The notes beneath the pieces are model-generated. The model saw only the letters and a program-made list of their open reading frames with translations, did no database searches and was not told where the DNA came from. Shown here in pieces: positions 59,712 through 64,000 of a stretch of DNA of 64,000 nucleotides. Source of the stretch: Sinomonas atrocyanea. Its GTDB lineage: Bacteria > Actinomycetota > Actinomycetes > Actinomycetales > Micrococcaceae. Positions within the stretch are counted from its first letter, which is position 1, and each line of letters begins with the position of its first letter. A program made the translations under genes and the position numbers. The DNA lies in NCBI RefSeq assembly GCF_030811715.1, contig NZ_JAUSRH010000005.1:221432-285431 (forward strand), written 5' to 3'.

Positions 59712-60149
59712 CTACGCTCCGGCTCCCTGTCCCGCCTGTCCGGCGATGTTGACGAGCCAGGCGATGCCGAACCGGTCGGTGAGCATGCCGAACGTGTCGC
59801 CCCAGATGGCCTTCTGGAGCGGCATCGCCACGGTGGCACCCTCGGCGAGCCTGTCCCAGTAGCCGCGCAGCTCGTCCTCGGTCTCCGGGCCGCCGCTGAG
59901 CGAGACCGAGAAGTTGTTGCCGGGGTGGTACTCCATGCGGGAGGGGGTGTCCGAGGCCATGAGGGTGAAGCCGCTCGGCGTGGTGAGCTGCGAGTGCATC
60001 ACGAGGGGCCCTTCGGAGGGATCTGTCGCGGCATGCAGGTCGTCGAAGGTGGAGATGCTCAGCTCCCCGCCCAGCACCGACTGGTAGAACGTCATGGCGT
60101 CCCGGGCATTGTCCTTGAAGCTGAGGTAGGGGTTCAGAGTGGCAGGCAC
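59712..60149 (-). CDS. VOC-superfamily protein (PhnB-like)
   Basis: A 145-residue vicinal-oxygen-chelate fold protein of the PhnB/3-demethylubiquinone-methyltransferase-like group: NPYLSFKDNARDAMTFYQSVLGGELSISTF at the N-terminus, VMHSQLTTPSGFTLMASDTP, NNFSVSLSGGPETEDELRGYWDRLAEGATVAMPLQKAIWGDTFGMLTDRFGIAWLVNI in order. Most have no known substrate. GTG start with GAGGAG about eight bases ahead. Stands alone between the pnt operon and a GAF regulator. Confidence 0.87.
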   Translation of the reverse strand: MPATLNPYLSFKDNARDAMTFYQSVLGGELSISTFDDLHAATDPSEGPLVMHSQLTTPSGFTLMASDTPSRMEYHPGNNFSVSLSGGPETEDELRGYWDRLAEGATVAMPLQKAIWGDTFGMLTDRFGIAWLVNIAGQAGQGAGA

Positions 60150-60232
60150 AGTGTGGCTCCTCGCAAGAGATCTGACGCTGACCCTCAGGACACTACGACG
60201 CGCCGCCGGCAGTTGTCAGCCGTCGAACGGCC

Positions 60233-61483
60233 CTATCCGGCGAGGCGCTCGAGGTGGGCAACGACGGCGGCCCGCTTGGGCGAGCGGGGCGGGAGGAGGC
60301 TGAGCGCGGTCCGCCACGCCTCGGCGTCGTCCGCCGCCTCCGGGAGCCGGAGATAGTGGAGCACGACGTCGACGGCGGCGCTGCCCACCACGGCCTCCCG
60401 CAGCGTCGCGGACAGTTCCTGGCGCAGCTCCGTGATCGCCGGCGCCTCGGAGCGCGGCAGGAGCTGGCCCGCATAGGCGCCGAGCGCCTGCCGGTGGGAG
60501 CCGCGGGCGAGGAGCGCGAGGGCGGTCATCGAGTCCACCTCGAGGCCCTCCACCCGGTAAGGGCGGGAGAGCAGCGTGACCCCGGTCCCCGAGGCCTCCA
60601 GGACCTTGCGCAGCCGCACGAGCTCCGCGCGCAGCGTCACGGGCGGCACGGGCTGGGAGTAGAGCCGCTCGGCCAGCTCCTCGGCGGTGAGCCCGCGCGG
60701 ATTCCCCGCGAGCAGCACGAGGATCTCGGAGTGCCGCACACTCAGGTTCAGCTCGCGTCCACCCCAGCGCAGCACACCCTGGTCACGGCCGGTGACGGCG
60801 AGCACCGCGCCGACGGGCCGCTCGGCCCTCTCGATGCGGGGCTTCCGCTCCGGCCCGAGGGCCCGGAGCCGCTCCTCGACGGCGGCGACGGTCGCCCTGA
60901 GCCAGGGCAGCGCGTGACCGCCCACGGCCTGCTCTCCCCCCGTGATGTCCACGACGCCCAGCGTCTGGCCGGTGCCGGGGTCGCGGATGGGCATCGCGGT
61001 GCAGGAGAAGGCCTCGACGAGCGGGCTGAAGTGCTCGGCGCCGTGGATCTGTACCGGACCGCCCGTGGCGACGGCCGTGCCGGGGGCGGAGGTGCCGATG
61101 CTCGCCTCGGACCAGTCGGCGCCTTCGAGGAAGGCCATGCGCTCGGCGCGCCGGCGCACCGAGGCGTCACCGCCGAGCCACAGGAGCCGGCTGCCCGCAT
61201 CGCCCACGGCCACGAGGATGCCGGAATCCCGGGCAGGCTCGACCAGCAGCTGGTCGATCACGGGCATCACGGGTGCGAGGGGATGCTCGGCCCGGTAGGC
61301 GTCGAGTTCGCCCTCGTCGAGGATGCTCGTGACCACCGCGTCCTCGCGGCGGGGGTGCACGGCGAGGGAGCGGCGCCACGAGTCAGCGACGACAGGGCGC
61401 GCCGATCCGTCTTCCCCGTCCGCGGGGACCAGATCGGGTGCCGACTGCACCTGGTTCGCACGCACGCCCACCCACTCCTTCAT
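60233..61483 (-). CDS. GAF-domain transcriptional regulator with C-terminal winged helix
   Basis: A 416-residue cytoplasmic regulator. The N-terminal part is the sensory region of AcoR-type activators (VVADSWRRSLA near residue 30, LAPVMPVIDQLLVEPARDSGILVAVGDAGSRLLWLGGD, then a GAF domain with ADWSEASIGTSAPGTAVATGGPVQIHGAEHF and FSCTAMPIRDPGTGQTLGVVDITGG). Unlike AcoR it has no AAA+ sigma54 domain; the C-terminus instead has a winged-helix (LNLSVRHSEILVLLAGNPRGLTAEELAERLYSQ, TLRAELVRLRKVLEAS) as in known actinobacterial regulators of aldehyde or acetoin metabolism. Three copies of CGGACCG lie just upstream (61578-61616). Target genes unknown. Confidence 0.86.
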   Translation of the reverse strand: MKEWVGVRANQVQSAPDLVPADGEDGSARPVVADSWRRSLAVHPRREDAVVTSILDEGELDAYRAEHPLAPVMPVIDQLLVEPARDSGILVAVGDAGSRLLWLGGDASVRRRAERMAFLEGADWSEASIGTSAPGTAVATGGPVQIHGAEHFSPLVEAFSCTAMPIRDPGTGQTLGVVDITGGEQAVGGHALPWLRATVAAVEERLRALGPERKPRIERAERPVGAVLAVTGRDQGVLRWGGRELNLSVRHSEILVLLAGNPRGLTAEELAERLYSQPVPPVTLRAELVRLRKVLEASGTGVTLLSRPYRVEGLEVDSMTALALLARGSHRQALGAYAGQLLPRSEAPAITELRQELSATLREAVVGSAAVDVVLHYLRLPEAADDAEAWRTALSLLPPRSPKRAAVVAHLERLAG

Positions 61484-61577
61484 GTGTGCCGTGGGTCACA
61501 AGTGTACCGGCCAGGACCCGCAATCCGGTCGGCGCGACGTTGCGACGACGTTGCATCCGGGCCCGCCGGGGTCTTGC

Positions 61578-61617
61578 CGGACCGACCCATCCCCTCGGAC
61601 CGCTCTGCTCGGACCGA
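61578..61617. repeat. Three short direct repeats upstream of the GAF regulator
   Basis: CGGACCG occurs at 61578-61584, 61596-61602 and 61610-61616, twice followed by A and ATCCCCTC-type sequence. Placed 95-135 bases before the regulator start, they could be activator binding sites; could also be chance in GC-rich DNA. Confidence 0.35.
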
Positions 61618-61622
61618 TCCCC

Positions 61623-61820
61623 TCAGGCGCCGTGCGCGGTGCGGTCGACCACGAGCGCCTGCGCCGCGGCCTCGCGGATCTGGGCGATGGCGCTGCGCAC
61701 CGCGTCGAGGTTCGGCAGCCCGGTGAGGTCGGTGAGGACCTCCCCGGCCGGCCCGGTCATGCGCAGGCGGTAGGAACCGCGCCTGGCGGGGTCTCGGAGT
61801 ACTTCGAACGTGGCGCTCAT
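61623..61820 (-). CDS. Small YegP/DUF1508-like protein
   Basis: A 65-residue protein with FEVLRDPARRGSYRLRMTGPAGEVLTDLTGLPNLDAVRSAIAQIREAA, which resembles a single DUF1508 repeat (beta-beta-beta-alpha, K/R-x-G-x-Y-x-(F/W)-R-(L/M) strand followed by helix). Its function is unknown. ATG 61820 has GGTGAG a few bases before it; a GTG one codon earlier is also possible. Alone between the GAF regulator and the MoaD-like gene. Confidence 0.65.
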   Translation of the reverse strand: MSATFEVLRDPARRGSYRLRMTGPAGEVLTDLTGLPNLDAVRSAIAQIREAAAQALVVDRTAHGA

Positions 61821-61941
61821 CACTCACCTGTCTGCACAGCACTGTGCTCTTCCGAAAATGTGACAGTGCCAGTCTCATTCAGCCGCACGAGTGTGACCAA
61901 GGCCAAAGGTCACATATCGGCATCCGGTCTGGGCCTGCCCG

Positions 61942-62226
61942 CTACCCGCCGGCGATCGACTGGATGACGAGGACTTCCTGCCCCGCGGCCACCGGGGTGG
62001 CCAGGCCGTGGCCGCGACGCACGTCCTCGCCGTCCACATAGACGTTGACGTGGCGGCGCAGCTCGCCCCGCTCGTCGCGGAGCCTCCGGCCCAGCACGGG
62101 GTAGTCGCGGCCGACGGCGTCGAGCGCCTCCCGCACGGAGGCCGCCTCGGCGTCGGGAAGCTCGAACTGGGTCCTCCCCCCGCTCGCGGCGGCCAGGACG
62201 GAGGGGACGACGACGGTGACCGGCAC
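61942..62226 (-). CDS. MoaD/ThiS-family sulfur-carrier-like protein
   Basis: A 94-residue beta-grasp protein ending in Gly-Gly (VLVIQSIAGG), the C-terminus that is adenylated and thiocarboxylated in MoaD/ThiS sulfur carriers. The fold is clear from VTVVVPSVLAAASGGRTQFELPDAEAASVREALDAVGRDYPVL then RRHVNVYVDGEDVRRGHGLATPVAAGQEVLVI. No moeB, thiF or other cofactor gene is near. The GTG at 62226 follows the stop of the BNR-repeat gene by two bases, so they form a pair; this pair recurs in actinobacterial genomes as I recall. Possible role: sulfur carrier for an unknown process. Confidence 0.85.
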   Translation of the reverse strand: MPVTVVVPSVLAAASGGRTQFELPDAEAASVREALDAVGRDYPVLGRRLRDERGELRRHVNVYVDGEDVRRGHGLATPVAAGQEVLVIQSIAGG

Positions 62227-62228
62227 GC

Positions 62229-63353
62229 CTAGGCCGCCGGGCCGGCGTCGTGCGTCACCGATTCGCGGGGGCTGAGCTCGGCGGCCCGTACGCACAGCAC
62301 GTCGGGCAGGTGCGCGAGAACCTCCTGGAAGGCCTCCCCCTCGTCGGCGCTCGCGTACACGGATCCGCCGCGGGTGCCGAAGTAGACGCCCACCGGCTCC
62401 GCCGTGTCGACGGAGGCGGCGTCGCGGAGCACCGTGTTCCAGTCCGGCTCGGCGAGTCCCGCGGTCAGGCTGCGCCACGTCTCCCCGGCGTCGTCGGTGC
62501 GGTGGACGGCGAGGCGGCCGGCCGGTGCGACCCGCTCCCAGTCCGAGACGAGGGGGACGACCCACGCCGTGCCGCCGCGCCGCGGGTGGGTGAGCATGAC
62601 GAACCCGAAGTCGGCCGGCAGCCCGTCCGCGATGGACACCCACGTGTCCCCTCGGTCATCGCTGCGGTAGACCCCGCGGTGGTTCTGCGCGTACAGGCGC
62701 CCCTCGGTGTCCGCCGCGATCTTGTGGACGCACTGCCCGACCTCCGGGCTCGGGTCCGGCAGGAAGTAGGCCGAGATGCCGTGGTTCCGCGCGGTCCAGC
62801 TCGCGCCGGCGTCGGTGCTGCGGTAGACCCCGCCGGCGCTGATGGCGACGTGGACCTGCCCCGGATCCTCGGCGTCGGGCACGATCGTGTGCACGGCGGC
62901 GCCGCCGGCACCGGGCGCCCACTGGTCCCTGTCGGGGTGCTCCCAGAGGGCGCGGTTGAGCTCGAACGTCTCGCCGCCGTCCGTCGACTTCCACACCGAG
63001 ATGGGCTCCGCGCCGACCCAGACCACGTCCGGGCGGTCCGAGGAGTCGGGCTGGATCTGCCAGATCCGCTCGACGGCGGCATCCGTGCCCTCGGGGAACA
63101 CGACGGAGCCGTGCTCGGGCTCGGTCCAGGTGGCGCCGAGATCGTCCGAGTGCACGACGGTCGGCCCGAAGTGCTCAGAGCGGACGCCCACGAGCAGGCG
63201 CGTCCGGCCGCCGCGGGTGTCGATGGCGACGGAGGGGATCTCCTGCATCAAGAACTGGGGCTCGGCGACGGTCCAGGTTCTGCGGTCCTCGCTCGTGGCG
63301 AGCCAGAGCCCCTTCTTGGTCCCGACGGCGAGGAGGAAGCGCGGCGTGGTCAT
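62229..63353 (-). CDS. BNR/VPS10-like repeat protein (sialidase-fold propeller)
   Basis: A 374-residue cytoplasmic beta-propeller. Asp-box/BNR repeats S-x-D-x-G-x-(T/S)-W appear as VHSDDLGATW, WKSTDGGETF, YRSTDAGASW, YRSDDRGDTW and HRTDDAGETW. Annotated relatives are called exo-alpha-sialidase or WD40/YVTN/BNR-like proteins, but there is no signal peptide and the sialidase catalytic Arg triad is not evident, so sialidase activity is doubtful. It precedes the MoaD-like gene on the same transcript. No clear ribosome site precedes the ATG at 63353. Confidence 0.8.
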   Translation of the reverse strand: MTTPRFLLAVGTKKGLWLATSEDRRTWTVAEPQFLMQEIPSVAIDTRGGRTRLLVGVRSEHFGPTVVHSDDLGATWTEPEHGSVVFPEGTDAAVERIWQIQPDSSDRPDVVWVGAEPISVWKSTDGGETFELNRALWEHPDRDQWAPGAGGAAVHTIVPDAEDPGQVHVAISAGGVYRSTDAGASWTARNHGISAYFLPDPSPEVGQCVHKIAADTEGRLYAQNHRGVYRSDDRGDTWVSIADGLPADFGFVMLTHPRRGGTAWVVPLVSDWERVAPAGRLAVHRTDDAGETWRSLTAGLAEPDWNTVLRDAASVDTAEPVGVYFGTRGGSVYASADEGEAFQEVLAHLPDVLCVRAAELSPRESVTHDAGPAA

Positions 63354-63473
63354 CGCACCATCACAGCATCGGGGCAGCGGCGCAGCAAGGGTTCGGCGTC
63401 CACGAAGTCACTACGGCCGGAGGTAGGCAGGCCTAACCTCCGGCGGTACTGTCTTTCCTAGGACCCCAGGCTG

Positions 63474-63511
63474 CCCCGGAGTGCGTATTCCCCCAATTGC
63501 GCGCTCCGGGG
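63474..63511. terminator. Stem-loop downstream of the rRNA operon
   Basis: CCCCGGAGTGCG (63474-63485) and CGCGCTCCGGGG (63500-63511) pair with one mismatch. TCTTTT follows on the plus strand, so as a classic terminator it points rightwards; on the minus strand it lies behind the 5S gene as a second barrier. The rest of 63354-63597 holds only this and the next hairpin. Confidence 0.5.
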
Positions 63512-63552
63512 TCTTTTGTGTGGTGTGGTGGTGGGTGGTGTTTTAAGTGCGG

Positions 63553-63584
63553 GAGCCCCCCGACCCTGGTGGGTTGGGGGGCTC
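63553..63584 (-). terminator. rRNA operon terminator hairpin
   Basis: GAGCCCCCCGACCC (63553-63566) and GGGTTGGGGGGCTC (63571-63584) form a strong 14-base stem (one G-T type pair) 14 bases after the 3' end of the 5S gene on the minus strand, followed by an AU-containing stretch (CTTAAAA). Fits an rRNA operon terminator. Confidence 0.65.
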
Positions 63585-63597
63585 GACCGTGTGGTGT

Positions 63598-63717
63598 TGT
63601 CCGGCGGTGTCCTACTCTCCCACACCCTGGCGGGTGCAGTACCATCGGCGCTGTGGGTCTTAGCTTCCGGGTTCGGGATGGGTCCGGGCGTTTCCCCCAC
63701 GCTATGGCCGCCGTAAC
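63598..63717 (-). rRNA. rrf: 5S ribosomal RNA
   Basis: About 120 bases on the minus strand starting GTTACGGCGGCCATAGCG and ending near CACCGCCGGACA, with the invariant CCCATCCCGAACCCGGAAG and GATGGTACTGC segments. The 5' and 3' ends are complementary (stem I). Type is close to Micrococcaceae 5S RNA. It follows 23S with a spacer of about 196 bases. Confidence 0.95.
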
Positions 63718-63913
63718 CCTGTGACCCTGCCCGCCCCGGGTGGGGGTGGGTGGGTGGTCTGTGGTCACGGTTGTCCGTGAAGTGGTTATTCGGTTGTGGT
63801 GGTTCCCGGTGCCGTGCCCCCTGGTTTGGGGGGTGGGGTTTGTTGTCTGGGGACCGTATGGTGGACGCGGAGCATTGTGTGGTCTGCACCACGCCCCTTT
63901 GGGGGGTGGTGTG

Positions 63914-64000
63914 TTGAGGTTGTCGGCCTATTAGTACCGGTCGGCTTCGCGAGTCTTCAGTCCTCGCTTCCACGTCCGGCCTATCAACCCAGTGGTCTGC
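63914..64000 (-). rRNA. rrl: 23S ribosomal RNA, 3' end (cut by window edge)
   Basis: The last 87 bases, on the minus strand, carry the conserved end of 23S rRNA (...GGTTGATAGGCCGGACGTGG..., then CGGTACTAATAGGCCGACAA). The exact 3' end is placed approximately. The rest of the gene and the 16S lie beyond the right border. Confidence 0.92.

Noticed and set aside
63433..63973. Open frames over the 5S rRNA and spacer
   Set aside because: They cover rRNA and terminator hairpins. Composition and lack of motifs argue against coding.

Overview
This is a GC-rich (roughly 70%) actinobacterial chromosome segment with tightly packed genes, many coupled by ATGA/GTGA overlaps. The gene content (OleA / OleB-OleC fusion / OleD olefin cluster, GNTR/FadR-Cache pairs, ChaB-type protein, a three-gene pnt operon) and the 5S rRNA at the right edge suggest a soil member of the Micrococcaceae (Arthrobacter/Sinomonas-like). 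I could not test this by alignment. The window holds mostly metabolic and accessory genes plus the 3' end of an rRNA operon. I see no phage, insertion sequence, CRISPR array or tRNA.

Layout. 1-2.66 kb: end of an APC transporter, a YtcJ-type amidohydrolase and a DHFR-like reductase. 2.67-11.5 kb (minus): an amino-acid block with a stand-alone YqfO/NIF3-like domain protein, an amino-acid permease, a HAD phosphatase, a cyclase-family hydrolase, Lrp and IclR regulators, then a coupled trio of homoserine dehydrogenase, aldehyde dehydrogenase and aspartase. A second IclR gene lies divergently at 11.7 kb. Read as a pathway the trio would take homoserine to aspartate semialdehyde, aspartate and fumarate plus ammonia. 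12.6-17.3 kb: long-chain olefin cluster oleA-oleBC-oleD. 17.3-17.7 kb: ChaB-type protein. 18-28.3 kb: mannan/mannoside utilisation locus (secreted GH26, LacI regulator with twin operators, ABC importer without its ATPase, two GH130 proteins, GH2 beta-mannosidase).

28.35-28.52 kb is a decayed copy of the 3' end of the ChaB gene. 28.6-33.0 kb (minus): aldehyde dehydrogenase, FAD-linked sugar-lactone/alditol oxidase and APC permease. 33.2-34.7 kb: Cache-domain protein coupled to a FadR-type regulator. 34.9-38.9 kb: iron alcohol dehydrogenase facing a fused FAD/Fe-S D-2-hydroxyacid dehydrogenase.

39.1-48.0 kb is the most interesting block: two transcription units driven by near-identical promoter/operator elements, with a divergent IclR gene beside the second. 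Unit 1 is an amino-acid-type ABC importer, RraA-like aldolase, 6PGDH-like dehydrogenase, HD-domain protein with a dinuclear-type ligand set, and a cyclase-family hydrolase. Unit 2 is an MHS-type symporter and a TIM-barrel metal hydrolase. It looks like an undescribed catabolic regulon for a cyclic amide/lactone or hydroxy-acid compound.

48.1-55.6 kb: orphan OpuAC-type binding protein, ArsR-rhodanese regulator divergent from an MFS exporter, a second sugar ABC importer, and a small Cys-rich protein plus membrane protein behind a CsoR-like palindrome. 55.7-63.4 kb (minus): carnitine-dehydrogenase-like enzyme, pntB-pntAB-pntAA, VOC protein, GAF regulator, DUF1508 protein, MoaD-like and BNR-repeat proteins. 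63.6-64.0 kb: 5S and the 3' end of 23S rRNA (minus). A GGACGACGGCGGG-type inverted repeat recurs in at least four intergenic places. No stretch over 300 bases lacks a gene.
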